Shown: positions 1 through 8,970 of the stretch, piece by piece | How the letters are laid out: every line of letters begins with the position of its first letter | How positions within the stretch are numbered: the first letter of the stretch is position 1 | DNA from: Loktanella sp. 3ANDIMAR09 | GTDB lineage: Bacteria > Pseudomonadota > Alphaproteobacteria > Rhodobacterales > Rhodobacteraceae | Assembly (NCBI RefSeq): GCF_001420005.1 | Contig: NZ_LJAK01000011.1 | Coordinates: 1 to 64,000 of the forward strand | Length of the DNA: 64,000 bases | Direction of reading: 5' to 3' | Notes under the pieces: generated by a model | What the model was told of the DNA's origin: nothing | The model's database searches: none | The model's input: only the letters and a program-made list of their open reading frames with translations | Position numbers and translations under genes: made by a program

Positions 1-98
1 GGAAAAAAGTTCAGACTGCCCAAAATCTAGTGGTTACGGTCGTCAAAACATCAAGTCGCAGGCCATCAGCCTGACCTACATCCCATCGGAGCCCCAAG

Positions 99-980
99 AT
101 GCGCCTCATCCTCAGCCTCATTGCACTGACAGCCCTGTTCGCTTGCGGCGAATCCACGTCGCAGATCACACCACCACCGGACGGCAGCGTGCGGATCGCG
201 ACCCACAACGTCCATTACATCGTATTGGACCAGGCAACCGGGGCCTGGTCAGTCGGTGACTGGGAAGATCGCAAGGAATCGGCAGATCAGGCCTTCAAGG
301 CGCTCGACGCCGACATCGTCGCCTTTCAGGAAATGGAAAGCTTTGGGCGCGGCGATACCGACAACATCAACCTGCACCGTGATTGGCTGCTGGAAAACAA
401 CCCCGGCTATGCGGCGGGAGCCAATGGTGATTCCGCGGTGTTTCCATCGACCCAGCCCATCTTTTACCGCACGGCGCGATTCGAGATGCTGGACCAGGGG
501 TGGTTCTTCTTTTCGGATACACCGGACGTGATCTATTCGCGGACCTTCAACGGCAGCTTTCCGGCCTTTGCCAGCTGGGTTCAGCTACGTGACCGCAACG
601 ATGGCAAGACCCTTACTATATACAACGTCCATTTCGAGTTCAGTTCCGGGTCGAACCGGCTGTTGTCGGCAGAGCTGACCGTCGACCGGATGGCCCCCCG
701 GCTTGCGGCAGGGGAACGCGTCGTTCTGGCGGGCGACCTGAACGCATTGCGCAGTTTCAGGACGGCGCAGATCTTCAAGGATGCAGGCTTTACCTTTGCC
801 CCCGTGCCGGGATCGACCTATCACCTGAACAACGGCATCAACCTGTTCGGGGCGATTGACCATATTGCCACCTCTGGCCCTGTCAGCCTGATCGGGGAAC
901 CACAGGTTTTGCGGCGCAAGTTCGACCGGCGCTGGCCATCGGACCATTATCCCGTCATCGGCGATTTCGTCCTGCGATAG
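99..980 (+). CDS. Endonuclease/exonuclease/phosphatase family lipoprotein
   Basis: The 293-residue product starts with a short hydrophobic segment ending in a lipobox (LFAC, Cys16), so it is probably a lipoprotein on the periplasmic side. The rest has the DNase I-like EEP fold signature in order: a strand with Asn37 (ATHNVHY), the metal-binding Glu78 in QEME, a GDLNALR motif near the middle-end, and the closing SDHYPV motif (Asp282, His283). Members of this fold cleave phosphodiester or phosphomonoester bonds in DNA, RNA, phospholipids or sugar phosphates; the substrate here cannot be told from sequence. The start is supported by a GGAG about eight bases upstream. It stands alone, 83 bases before the iorAB operon. 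Confidence 0.82.
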   Translation: MRLILSLIALTALFACGESTSQITPPPDGSVRIATHNVHYIVLDQATGAWSVGDWEDRKESADQAFKALDADIVAFQEMESFGRGDTDNINLHRDWLLENNPGYAAGANGDSAVFPSTQPIFYRTARFEMLDQGWFFFSDTPDVIYSRTFNGSFPAFASWVQLRDRNDGKTLTIYNVHFEFSSGSNRLLSAELTVDRMAPRLAAGERVVLAGDLNALRSFRTAQIFKDAGFTFAPVPGSTYHLNNGINLFGAIDHIATSGPVSLIGEPQVLRRKFDRRWPSDHYPVIGDFVLR

Positions 981-1063
981 ACCTTCCGCGGGGTCCTGCG
1001 TGGACTTTGGACACTGTCGCATTAGCTCTTGGTCCAAACCCTTGGCGAGAGAGGACAGATCGC

Positions 1064-1522
1064 ATGACCACATTTACTGTTAATGGAGAAGAACGCACGG
1101 TCGATGTGCCGGGCGATACGCCACTGCTGTGGGTCCTGCGGGACGAGCTGAAACTGACAGGCACGAAATTCGGCTGCGGCGTCGCACAATGCGGGGCCTG
1201 CACCGTCATGCTGGACGGCACCACGCGCCGGTCCTGTGTCACGCCGGTATCCACCCTCGAAGGCGCGAACATCACCACCATCGAGGGTCTGGACACACCA
1301 GAAGCCGAAGCCGTTCAAGCCGCATGGGCGAAACTGGACGTGCCGCAATGTGGCTGGTGCCAATCCGGTCAGGTCGTCAGCGCCTCTGCCCTGCTGTATG
1401 AAATTCCCAACCCCACCGACGAGGACATCGACAACGCGATGGCCGGCAACATCTGCCGCTGCGCCACCTATGTCCGCATCCGCCAAGGCATCAAAGATGC
1501 CGCCAAAGCGTTGGAGACCTGA
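1064..1522 (+). CDS. iorA: Isoquinoline 1-oxidoreductase-type molybdenum hydroxylase, [2Fe-2S] subunit
   Basis: This 152-residue protein carries the eight cysteines that bind two [2Fe-2S] clusters in xanthine-oxidase-family small subunits: Cys38, 43, 46 and 58 (plant-ferredoxin-type cluster) and Cys96, 99, 131 and 133 (helical cluster, CGWC and CRC). It passes electrons from the molybdenum subunit encoded next, at 1525. The start at 1064 follows a GAGAGGACAG Shine-Dalgarno; an in-frame ATG at 1007 would add 19 residues not expected in the family. The stop is followed two bases later by the iorB start, so the two are translationally coupled. The two-subunit (no FAD subunit) arrangement is the isoquinoline/aldehyde-oxidoreductase type; the true substrate is unknown. 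Confidence 0.9.
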   Translation: MTTFTVNGEERTVDVPGDTPLLWVLRDELKLTGTKFGCGVAQCGACTVMLDGTTRRSCVTPVSTLEGANITTIEGLDTPEAEAVQAAWAKLDVPQCGWCQSGQVVSASALLYEIPNPTDEDIDNAMAGNICRCATYVRIRQGIKDAAKALET

Positions 1523-1524
1523 AC

Positions 1525-3690
1525 ATGACTCATCAGAATCGCCGCCAGTTTCTGGCCTCTGCCGCGGGTCTGACCATTGCGGTCGCCCTGCCGATGAAAG
1601 GCCGCGCGCAATCGGGTGCCGCCAATGCCTTTGCCGCTGACGGCAGCGGCAGCTTTGCCCCCAATGCGTTCATCCGTGTGGCGGCTGACGATACCGTCAC
1701 CGTCATGATCAAACACATTGAAATCGGTCAGGGTGCCTACACCGGCCTTGCAACCCTCGTGGCCGAGGATCTGGACGCAGACTGGGCACAGATGCGTGCC
1801 GAGGCCGCCCCCCTGGACAACGAGAAATACAAGAACCTCTATTTCGGCCTGCAAGGCACTGGCGGTTCCACAGGTCTGGCCAACAGCTATACCCAGATGC
1901 GCAAGGCCGGTGCCGCCGCCCGTGCCATGCTGGTGCAGGCTGCCGCCGCCGAATGGGGCGTCGATGCGTCCGAAATTACCGTCTCCAAGGGCGTGATCGC
2001 CCACGGTGACAAAACCTCGACCTTTGGCCCGATGGCCGCCAAGGCGGCCGAGATGACCCCGCCAGAGGATCCGCCGCTGAAACCCGCCTCCGAATTCGTC
2101 TATATTGGCACCGACCTGCCGCGCCTCGATTCACCGTCGAAATCCAATGGCAGTGCGATGTTCACGATGGACCTCAATCTGGACGGGATGGAAACGGTCG
2201 TCGTCGCGCACCCGCCCATGCTGGGCGGGACCGTTGCCAGCTATGACGACACCGAGGCGGTCGCCGTCCCCGGCGTGACCGCCGTGCGCCAGATTCCGCA
2301 GGGCGTCGCGGTCTATGCCACATCGACCGCAGCCGCGATCAAGGGGCGGTCCATGCTGTCCGTCGATTGGGACACCTCTGCCGCCGAAACACGCAGCTCT
2401 GCGCAGATGATGGACGATTTCGCCGCCATGGTCGGCAGCGATACCGCCAAGACGGCAGAATCTGCGGGCGACGTTGCCGCAGCCCTCGAAAACGCAGCGC
2501 AGACGGTCGAGATGGAATTCCGCTTTCCCTATCTTGCCCATGCGCCGCTGGAACCGCTCGATGCGGTGGTCGAGGTCAAGGACGGCAGCGCCACCGCCTG
2601 GGGCGGCTGGCAGTTTCCCGGTTTCGACAACCAGTCGGTGGCCGGTGCGCTGGGAATGGACCCCGCAAAGGTGGCAATGGTCACGATGCTGGCCGGCGGC
2701 TCGTTCGGTCGCCGCGCACAGCCCAGCGCCCATATCGGTGCGGAAATCGGCGCGATTGCCGCCGCTGCGGGCCGTGACGGGGCCTGGAAACTGGTCTGGA
2801 CGCGCGAGGACGACCTGCACGGCGGCTATTACCGCCCGATGACCGTGCACCACCTGCGCGGTGGTCTGGACGCCGACGGCAACATCACCGCATGGCACAA
2901 CACGGTCGTGAACCAGTCCATCATGGCAGGCACCCCGATGGAGGCGATGATGCAGGACGGGCTGGACCCGACATCCTATGAGGGTGCCGTGAAAATGCCT
3001 TACGCCCTGACCGACATGCAGGTCGATTGGGTTCGCGCAGAAAGCCCGGTTTCCGTGCTCTGGTGGCGGTCCGTGGGCCATACGCATACGGCCTACGCGA
3101 CCGAAGTGTTCCTGGATCATCTGCTGGAACTGGGCGGCAAGGACCCGGTGCAGGGTCGCCTTGACCTGCTGCGCCCCGACATGGCCCGTGACCGGGCCGT
3201 GCTGGAACGCGTTGCCGAAATGGCTGGCTGGGACGGCCAAAAGGTCAAGAACGGCAAGGGATACGGCGTCGCGCTGCACGAAAGTTTCAGCACCTACACC
3301 GCCCAGATCGTCGAAGTCGAAGACGTTGACGGCTTTCCCAAGGTGACGAATGTCTGGTGCGCCGTGGATTGCGGCGTGGCCGTGACGCCCAACGTGATCC
3401 GCGCCCAGATCGAGGGCGGAATCGGGTTCGGTTTGTCGTCGATCCTGCATGACGAACTGTCACTGGCCGAAGGCGGCATGGTCGAACAAAGCAATTTCGA
3501 CACCTACCGCGTGCTGCGCATCAACGAGATGCCCAATGTCATGGTCGACATCATCGCATCAGAGGTCGATCCGACGGGTGTGGGCGAACCCGGCACCCCG
3601 CCCATCGGCCCGGCACTTGCGAACGCATGGCGCGCGCTCAAGGGCGAAAACGTCACCACCCTGCCCTTTTCCAAATCCGTCGGAGCGTAA
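1525..3690 (+). CDS. iorB: Isoquinoline 1-oxidoreductase-type molybdenum hydroxylase, large subunit
   Basis: This 721-residue molybdopterin-binding subunit starts with a twin-arginine signal (NRRQFLASAAG, residues 5-15), so the folded cofactor-loaded enzyme is probably exported by Tat to the periplasm. Family motifs are present: GGSFGRR around the cofactor site, and a C-terminal VGEPGTPPIGPALANA in which Glu688 corresponds to the catalytic glutamate of the xanthine-oxidase family. It hydroxylates an N-heterocycle or aldehyde using water. It lies between the iron-sulphur subunit and a diheme cytochrome c, which implies that electrons leave to the respiratory chain rather than to oxygen. No XdhC/CoxI-type maturation gene lies beside it. 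Substrate assignment to isoquinoline is by family resemblance only. Confidence 0.88.
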   Translation: MTHQNRRQFLASAAGLTIAVALPMKGRAQSGAANAFAADGSGSFAPNAFIRVAADDTVTVMIKHIEIGQGAYTGLATLVAEDLDADWAQMRAEAAPLDNEKYKNLYFGLQGTGGSTGLANSYTQMRKAGAAARAMLVQAAAAEWGVDASEITVSKGVIAHGDKTSTFGPMAAKAAEMTPPEDPPLKPASEFVYIGTDLPRLDSPSKSNGSAMFTMDLNLDGMETVVVAHPPMLGGTVASYDDTEAVAVPGVTAVRQIPQGVAVYATSTAAAIKGRSMLSVDWDTSAAETRSSAQMMDDFAAMVGSDTAKTAESAGDVAAALENAAQTVEMEFRFPYLAHAPLEPLDAVVEVKDGSATAWGGWQFPGFDNQSVAGALGMDPAKVAMVTMLAGGSFGRRAQPSAHIGAEIGAIAAAAGRDGAWKLVWTREDDLHGGYYRPMTVHHLRGGLDADGNITAWHNTVVNQSIMAGTPMEAMMQDGLDPTSYEGAVKMPYALTDMQVDWVRAESPVSVLWWRSVGHTHTAYATEVFLDHLLELGGKDPVQGRLDLLRPDMARDRAVLERVAEMAGWDGQKVKNGKGYGVALHESFSTYTAQIVEVEDVDGFPKVTNVWCAVDCGVAVTPNVIRAQIEGGIGFGLSSILHDELSLAEGGMVEQSNFDTYRVLRINEMPNVMVDIIASEVDPTGVGEPGTPPIGPALANAWRALKGENVTTLPFSKSVGA

Positions 3691-3693
3691 GCC

Positions 3694-4305
3694 ATGATGA
3701 AAACCCTCACCCGTCTTGGCCTGATCGCTGCTTTTGCATGGGCGGCCCCGGTCGGCGCCGAAACCGTCAACGGCCTGCGGACCGTCGACGAATTTGCAGA
3801 TATTGCTGACGAATCCGAACGGTCCGTCGCCCTGTTCAACGAGCTGATGGTCGTGATCGAACATCCGCGATGCCTGAACTGCCACCCGGTTGGCGATGTG
3901 CCGTTGCAGGGCGATGACATGCAGCCGCACCAGCCCCCCGTCGTACGCGGCGTGGGTGGCATGGGCGCGCCGGGCATGCGGTGCAGCACCTGTCACGGGG
4001 CGGAAAACGTCACCTATACCAGCGGTGATGGATCAATTCCCGGTCACGTGCCGTGGCATCTGGCCCCCATCGAAATGGGCTGGGTCGGCAAATCCGCCAC
4101 CGAAATCTGCGAACAGATCAAGGACCCCGCCCGCAACGGCAACCTTGATCTGGCTGGCCTGCACGAACACAACGCCGAGGACGGCCTTGTGGGTTGGGGC
4201 TGGGACCCGGGCGTTGGCCGCGAACCGGCACCGGGCACGCAGGCGATCTTTGGTGATCTGACGCAGGCCTGGATCGACACTGGCGCTGTCTGCCCCACCA
4301 CCTGA
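3694..4305 (+). CDS. Periplasmic diheme c-type cytochrome linked to IorAB
   Basis: The 203-residue protein has a Sec signal peptide (about residues 1-22, cleavage near VGA-ET) and two CxxCH haem-binding motifs, CLNCH at 60-64 and CSTCH at 97-101. It starts three bases after the iorB stop, so it belongs to the same operon and is the likely electron acceptor of the Tat-exported hydroxylase. A GC-rich hairpin with a T run lies just after its stop and would end the operon. The spacing of the haem motifs and the long Trp-rich C-terminus (residues 140-203) do not match a common small cytochrome c; homologues are often annotated as an isoquinoline 1-oxidoreductase subunit. Role is inferred from context. 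Confidence 0.8.
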   Translation: MMKTLTRLGLIAAFAWAAPVGAETVNGLRTVDEFADIADESERSVALFNELMVVIEHPRCLNCHPVGDVPLQGDDMQPHQPPVVRGVGGMGAPGMRCSTCHGAENVTYTSGDGSIPGHVPWHLAPIEMGWVGKSATEICEQIKDPARNGNLDLAGLHEHNAEDGLVGWGWDPGVGREPAPGTQAIFGDLTQAWIDTGAVCPTT

Positions 4306-4315
4306 ACACGGCATC

Positions 4316-4341
4316 AGCCCCGGCCCAGCGCCGGGGCTTTT
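4316..4341. terminator. Rho-independent terminator between convergent operons
   Basis: A perfect 9-bp stem (AGCCCCGGC at 4316-4324, GCCGGGGCT at 4330-4338) with a five-base loop is followed by TTTT on the plus strand. It closes the iorA-iorB-cytochrome operon. The convergent gene on the minus strand ends at 4341, against its edge. Confidence 0.85.
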
Positions 4342-5240
4342 CATATCCGGCTGAATGCCGCCTCGAACGACAGGGCCGGACGCGCGACCGCCTCGCCTGT
4401 CGTGACCAGTTCAATCAACTGCGCGAATACGTTGCGGGCCGCGATCGGCCACAACGCTTCGTCCACGTCGCGATAGACAGCGGCGGTGATCTGCGAAATC
4501 CCTGTCGGCGTGTGGGACAAGACACCCAGCACGGCCGCGCGACGTTCCATACGGTGCGCGATCAACCAGTCGATCCGGGCCGCAGGATCGTCAACCGGTG
4601 CCCCATGTCCCGGATACAGGGTCGCGCCGCCCCATGCCCGCAACCGCCGGCAGGACGCAATAAAATCGCTGACGTCGCCATCGGGCGGCGACACCAGCGA
4701 TGTTGCCCATTCCATCACCAGATCGCCGGAAAAAACGGCCTCACTCCACTTGAGGCAGATATGGTTGCCCATATGCCCCGGCGTGTGCAGGACATGAACA
4801 GCGCCTGCCGGTGTGTCGATCACGGCACCATCGCCGACCGTCATGTCGGGCGTAAAATGCGTATCGACGCCTTCGCCACCACCGGCATAGCCTTGCGCGA
4901 CCAAATCCTGCATCACGGCACTGCGCCCTGCGTCGCTGGGACCATAAGCCAGCACAGGTGCACCCGTTCGGGCGGCCAGACGTGCGGCCAGCGGCGAATG
5001 ATCCAGATGCGCGTGGGTCACAAGGATATGGCTGACCTGTGCGGCCCCGATGGCATCCATCAATGCCGCCAGATGCGCCGCGTCATCCGGGCCGGGATCG
5101 ACCACTACGAGGCTCGCGTCACCCAGCAGATAAGTATTTGTCCCGCGATAGGTCATGGGTGACGGATTGGGGGCCAGAACACGCCGCAGGCCGGGGCCCA
5201 GCCGGACGGCTTCGCCCGGTATCGGATCGAACTCTTTCAT
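4341..5240 (-). CDS. Metallo-beta-lactamase fold hydrolase
   Basis: The 299-residue product has the metal-binding motif HAHLDH (His76, His78, Asp80, His81) of the glyoxalase II/LACTB2-like branch, preceded by the strand NTYLLGDASLVVVDPGP that is typical of that branch. A second histidine-bearing segment (LHTPGHMGNH) and a GDLVM motif follow as expected. It is a zinc-dependent hydrolase, probably cytoplasmic; the substrate (thioester, phosphodiester or RNA) cannot be read from sequence. The chosen ATG at 5240 follows GGGGGAAAGCG. A longer frame upstream runs into the divergent kinase gene and is not supported. In related genomes this gene is often found back to back with an EnvZ-like kinase, as here (39-base gap). 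Confidence 0.85.
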   Translation of the reverse strand: MKEFDPIPGEAVRLGPGLRRVLAPNPSPMTYRGTNTYLLGDASLVVVDPGPDDAAHLAALMDAIGAAQVSHILVTHAHLDHSPLAARLAARTGAPVLAYGPSDAGRSAVMQDLVAQGYAGGGEGVDTHFTPDMTVGDGAVIDTPAGAVHVLHTPGHMGNHICLKWSEAVFSGDLVMEWATSLVSPPDGDVSDFIASCRRLRAWGGATLYPGHGAPVDDPAARIDWLIAHRMERRAAVLGVLSHTPTGISQITAAVYRDVDEALWPIAARNVFAQLIELVTTGEAVARPALSFEAAFSRI

Positions 5241-5279
5241 CGCTTTCCCCCGTGCTTTCGCGTCGCTAGTGTTAATGCC

Positions 5280-6599
5280 ATGTTCCTCGCATGGCTCAAA
5301 CCCTATCTGCCGCGCGGTCTTTATACCCGCGCGCTGCTGATCCTGATCCTGCCGATCCTGCTGCTTCAGCTGGGAGTGTCGATCCTGTTCATCAACCGTC
5401 ATTTCGACGGTGTCACCGAACAGATGACGGACGCGGTCAGCATCGAACTGCAATTCCTGATCGAAACAGCCAATCAGGCCGCGGACGCCGATACCGCCCG
5501 GTCAAGGGTGGCGGATATCGCTGATCCGTTGCAACTGGCCGTCAGCTGGCCTGCCGCAATTCCCGGCCAGACCCGCGCCCGCACATGGAGCGATTTCACC
5601 GCCGACGCGGTCGCAGCCCGCCTGCGATTCCGCATCCCGCAGATCGACGCGATCTCGATGATCGACAAGGATTTCGTCCGGATCTGGATCAACACGCGCC
5701 ACGGCCCAATGCAAATCGAGGTCAACCGCAGGCGCGTGTCCGCGTCCAACCCCCATCAGCTGTTGGTGATCATGGTGGTACTGGGGGTCATCCTGACTGC
5801 GATCTCCTTTATCTTTCTGCGCAACCAACTGCGCCCGATCCAGCGGATGGCCGTGGCCGCCACCGACTATGGCAAGGGCCGGATCACCCACTACCACCCT
5901 TCTGGTGCGACCGAAGTCCGGGCCGCAGGCATGGCCTTTCTCGACATGCGCAACCGTCTGGAACGGCAGATCCAGTCACGCACCATGATGTTGTCGGGCG
6001 TCAGCCACGATCTGCGCACGCCGCTGACGCGCTTGCGGCTGGGCCTGTCCCTGCTGGACGAGGACGACGCCGCACCGCTGCTGCAGGATGTCGACGACAT
6101 GCAGCGCCAGCTTGATGCCTTTCTCGATTTTGCCCGGTCCGATCATGGCGATGCACTGATCCGTGTGTCACCGCAGCAACTGGTGCGCGACATTCACGGC
6201 GATTTCCAGCGCACACGGGCGCAGCTGTTTCTGGGCACGCTGTCGGGACCGGATGCCCCCGTCCCCCTGCGCGAGGTGGCGATCCGCCGGGCGCTGGACA
6301 ACCTGTGCAACAACGCGCTGCGCTACGGCAGCCGCGCCGAAATCTCGGTCTATGTGACCGACCGCGCGGTCCGCTTTGTCGTCGATGACGATGGCCCCGG
6401 TATCCCAGTCGATCGCCGCGAAGAGGCCGTGCGCCCGTTTACCCGGCTCGACCCTGCCCGCAATCAGGATACCGGCACTGGCGTGGGTCTGGGCCTTGCC
6501 ATCGTGTCGGACATCGCCCGCAGTCACGGTGGCGTGTTGCGCCTCACGGAATCGGACAGCCTGGGCGGTTTGCGCGCGGAACTGGTCCTCGCCCGCTAG
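5280..6599 (+). CDS. EnvZ/OmpR-type sensor histidine kinase
   Basis: The 439-residue inner-membrane kinase has one transmembrane helix at about residues 17-38, a periplasmic domain of about 120 residues, a second helix at 161-180 and a HAMP-like linker. The dimerisation box is SHDLRTPLTRLRL, with His243 as the phospho-acceptor. The ATPase domain has the N box (NLCNNALRYG, 341-350), G1 (DDDGPG, 369-374) and G2 (TGVGLGLA). The architecture matches EnvZ. No response regulator gene is adjacent: the upstream neighbour is a divergent hydrolase and the downstream neighbour is a MoxR ATPase. It is therefore an orphan in this window and its partner must be elsewhere. The periplasmic stimulus is unknown. 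Confidence 0.88.
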   Translation: MFLAWLKPYLPRGLYTRALLILILPILLLQLGVSILFINRHFDGVTEQMTDAVSIELQFLIETANQAADADTARSRVADIADPLQLAVSWPAAIPGQTRARTWSDFTADAVAARLRFRIPQIDAISMIDKDFVRIWINTRHGPMQIEVNRRRVSASNPHQLLVIMVVLGVILTAISFIFLRNQLRPIQRMAVAATDYGKGRITHYHPSGATEVRAAGMAFLDMRNRLERQIQSRTMMLSGVSHDLRTPLTRLRLGLSLLDEDDAAPLLQDVDDMQRQLDAFLDFARSDHGDALIRVSPQQLVRDIHGDFQRTRAQLFLGTLSGPDAPVPLREVAIRRALDNLCNNALRYGSRAEISVYVTDRAVRFVVDDDGPGIPVDRREEAVRPFTRLDPARNQDTGTGVGLGLAIVSDIARSHGGVLRLTESDSLGGLRAELVLAR

Positions 6600-6637
6600 G
6601 CCCCCGCGCCCTATGTTGTCGGCCAGGAGGACGCGCC

Positions 6638-7741
6638 ATGTCGATCAATACGCAGACAATTTCCGCCGGTCAGGCACTGGACGCGCTGCGCGCGGGCTTT
6701 GCCGCGCAAATCGCAGGACAGATGACCGCAAGCTGGATGCTGCACGGTCGCCCCGGTATCGGCAAGACCGAGATCGTGACCCAGCTTGCGGCAGAGACAG
6801 GTAGCCGGTTGTTCGACCTGCGACTGACCACGATCGAACCCGCCGACCTGCGCGGCCTTCCGTTCTATGACCACGACAGCAGGCGCACCGTCTGGTATCC
6901 GCCCCAGGACCTGCCCAGCGACCCTGATCGCCAGGCGATCCTGTTTCTGGACGAACTCACCGCCGCCGCCCCCGCGCTGCAACCCACCGTTTATGGCCTG
7001 CTACAGGAACGGCGCGTCGGTCAGTTCGCCCTGCCGGACAGCACGTTCATCGTGGCCGCAGGCAATGCCGTCGAGGATGGTGCCATCGCCTATGACATGG
7101 GCACGGCCCTGTCCGACCGGCTGATCCATCTGTCCTTGCGGGCCGAGGCCGGTGACTGGATCACGCGCTATGCCGTGCCGCGCGGACTGCATCCCAGCGT
7201 CATCGCCTTTATCCGCACGCGCCCGGATCTGCTGGACACGACCGAGGATTGCCTGCGCCGGGGGGCGATGATCGCGGCGACGCCGCGCAGTTGGGCGCGG
7301 GTCAGCACCCTGCTGCATGCCATTGATGACGCATCCCTGCGCGACACGCTGATCGCAGGCACGGTGGGCGACGCGGTGGCCGCCGAATTCACCCTGATCG
7401 CGCGCGACATTGCCAGCACGGTGCAGGCCGAGGCCATGATCGCGGCGACAGCGGCCGAACGCGCGGACCTCTACCCGCGCAGCCTGCACGGTCTGACGGC
7501 ACTGACCTATGCGCTCATTGCCTTGGCAGACCGGGACAACATGCCTGCCGTGATCGCGGTCATGGCAGGGATCATGGACCTGGCCACGCGGGATGAACAT
7601 TTTGCGACGCTGCCGACACGCGAACTGACGACCTATGGATTCGAGCTGTTGATTGACCGCGCGCTGGCCCACGGCTGGCAAGAGGCATTCCGCGATTCCG
7701 CACCCTATGCGGACTATCTCGCACGCCGCGACGCATCATGA
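6638..7741 (+). CDS. MoxR-family AAA+ ATPase
   Basis: This 367-residue protein has the Walker A motif GRPGIGKT (residues 37-44), Walker B ILFLDE (101-106) and a sensor asparagine in VAAGN, as in MoxR/CbbQ-type AAA+ ATPases. The rest is the helical lid and an extended C-terminal region. MoxR proteins act as chaperones that load cofactors or remodel partner complexes, usually together with a VWA-domain protein. Its stop codon overlaps the start of the VWA gene (ATGA at 7738-7741), so the two are co-translated. Start supported by AGGAGGACG upstream of 6638. What it matures is not evident: none of the neighbouring enzymes is an obvious client. Confidence 0.85.
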   Translation: MSINTQTISAGQALDALRAGFAAQIAGQMTASWMLHGRPGIGKTEIVTQLAAETGSRLFDLRLTTIEPADLRGLPFYDHDSRRTVWYPPQDLPSDPDRQAILFLDELTAAAPALQPTVYGLLQERRVGQFALPDSTFIVAAGNAVEDGAIAYDMGTALSDRLIHLSLRAEAGDWITRYAVPRGLHPSVIAFIRTRPDLLDTTEDCLRRGAMIAATPRSWARVSTLLHAIDDASLRDTLIAGTVGDAVAAEFTLIARDIASTVQAEAMIAATAAERADLYPRSLHGLTALTYALIALADRDNMPAVIAVMAGIMDLATRDEHFATLPTRELTTYGFELLIDRALAHGWQEAFRDSAPYADYLARRDAS

Positions 7742-8970
7742 ACCGCCATTCCAGCCGCGCAACCGCCGCCCTGACCGCATTGGCCGAGGCCGACCCGGCG
7801 CTGGCCGCCTTGTCGCTGTGGTGCGACCACCGCGACGGCGATGCGACGGCAACCGCTGGCAGGACCATCACCTACGGACCGGATTTTGCCGCACTGTCGC
7901 GCCCCGAACAGATGGGGCTGGCCGCACACCATATCCTGCATGTGGCCTTGCGCCACTCTGCTCGGCTGGCTGATCTCAAACGCAGGCTTGGCGATACCTT
8001 TGATGCGCAACTCTGGCAGCTCTGCGCCGATGCGCTGGTGAACGAGGCGCTGTTGCAATCGGATCATGCGCTGCCGCGGCCCGCCGTCACGCTGACCGGC
8101 CTTCTGGACAGCATCGGCCAAGAGGTCAGCGGACCACAGGCCCTGGCCGATTGGGACAGCGACCGGCTCTATTTCACGATCATGGGGGCCGGCGGTGACA
8201 AACGTGCCGCGGATCACGCCCGCGCCTATGCCAGACAACAGACCTTTGCAGGGGACATCCAGCCCGGCGACGCTGCAGACGACCAGCACGGCGGGGACCG
8301 CGAACAGGCGGCCGCATGGGCACAGCACATGGCACGGGCCTTGCAGGCGGGCCGTGCGGCGGGCCGTGGTCTTGGGCTGATCGGTCACCGCATCGCGGAT
8401 ATCCCCGCACCGCGCACCCCTTGGGAAATCGTCCTGCGCCGCCTGCTGACGACCGCCATCACGGTCGCCCCCCAGACCAGCCCGATGCGCCCCACCCGGC
8501 GCTGGATCGCGGGCACCGCACAAGCGCGGGCCGATGCGACACGGCAGCCGGGGTTTCAGGCGGGCCACAGGCCATTTACCGACGTGCCGCGTATCGCGGT
8601 CGCCGTCGATGCCTCTGGTAGCATCGATGATGCGCGGCTGGCGGTGTTCTGGGCAGAGGTGCTGGGCATCACCCGTCGCCTGCGGGCCGAGGTCAGGCTG
8701 ATCATCTTTGACGCGGCAGTCCATTCGGTCACCCGGATCGACCCTGCGACACAGACTGTCCCCCTTCCCGATCTGCCGCGCGGCGGTGGCACGGACTTTC
8801 AGCCTGCCATCGCGACGGCGCAAACGGATGGCGCCACAGCATTGGTGATCCTGACGGACCTCGACGGCCCGACGGGGCCTGCGCCCAAGGGTCTGAAAGT
8901 GTTCTGGGCCGTGCCGCAGCCGGACGATCTGAGGCCGCCCTTTGGGCAGTTGGTCGATTTGTCAGCCTAG
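7738..8970 (+). CDS. VWA-like metallopeptidase-type partner of MoxR (DUF2201/COG3864-like)
   Basis: The 410-residue product has two parts. The N-terminal half resembles the putative metallopeptidase domain of COG3864, with HHILHVALRH at residues 64-73. The C-terminal part is a von Willebrand A-like domain with a metal-ion-dependent adhesion site beginning DASGS (Asp291-Ser295) and ending in an ILTDLDG strand. The central linker (about 180-220) is rich in Ala, Gln and Asp. It overlaps the MoxR gene by four bases and very probably works with it. In the family the first motif is commonly HExxH; here the second position is His (His65), so peptidase activity is doubtful. The last nine bases overlap the convergent gene at 8962. 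Confidence 0.75.
   Translation: MNRHSSRATAALTALAEADPALAALSLWCDHRDGDATATAGRTITYGPDFAALSRPEQMGLAAHHILHVALRHSARLADLKRRLGDTFDAQLWQLCADALVNEALLQSDHALPRPAVTLTGLLDSIGQEVSGPQALADWDSDRLYFTIMGAGGDKRAADHARAYARQQTFAGDIQPGDAADDQHGGDREQAAAWAQHMARALQAGRAAGRGLGLIGHRIADIPAPRTPWEIVLRRLLTTAITVAPQTSPMRPTRRWIAGTAQARADATRQPGFQAGHRPFTDVPRIAVAVDASGSIDDARLAVFWAEVLGITRRLRAEVRLIIFDAAVHSVTRIDPATQTVPLPDLPRGGGTDFQPAIATAQTDGATALVILTDLDGPTGPAPKGLKVFWAVPQPDDLRPPFGQLVDLSA

Noticed and set aside
2131-3450. 439-codon minus-strand open frame opposite iorB
   Set aside because: His/Arg/Gly-rich shadow of iorB.
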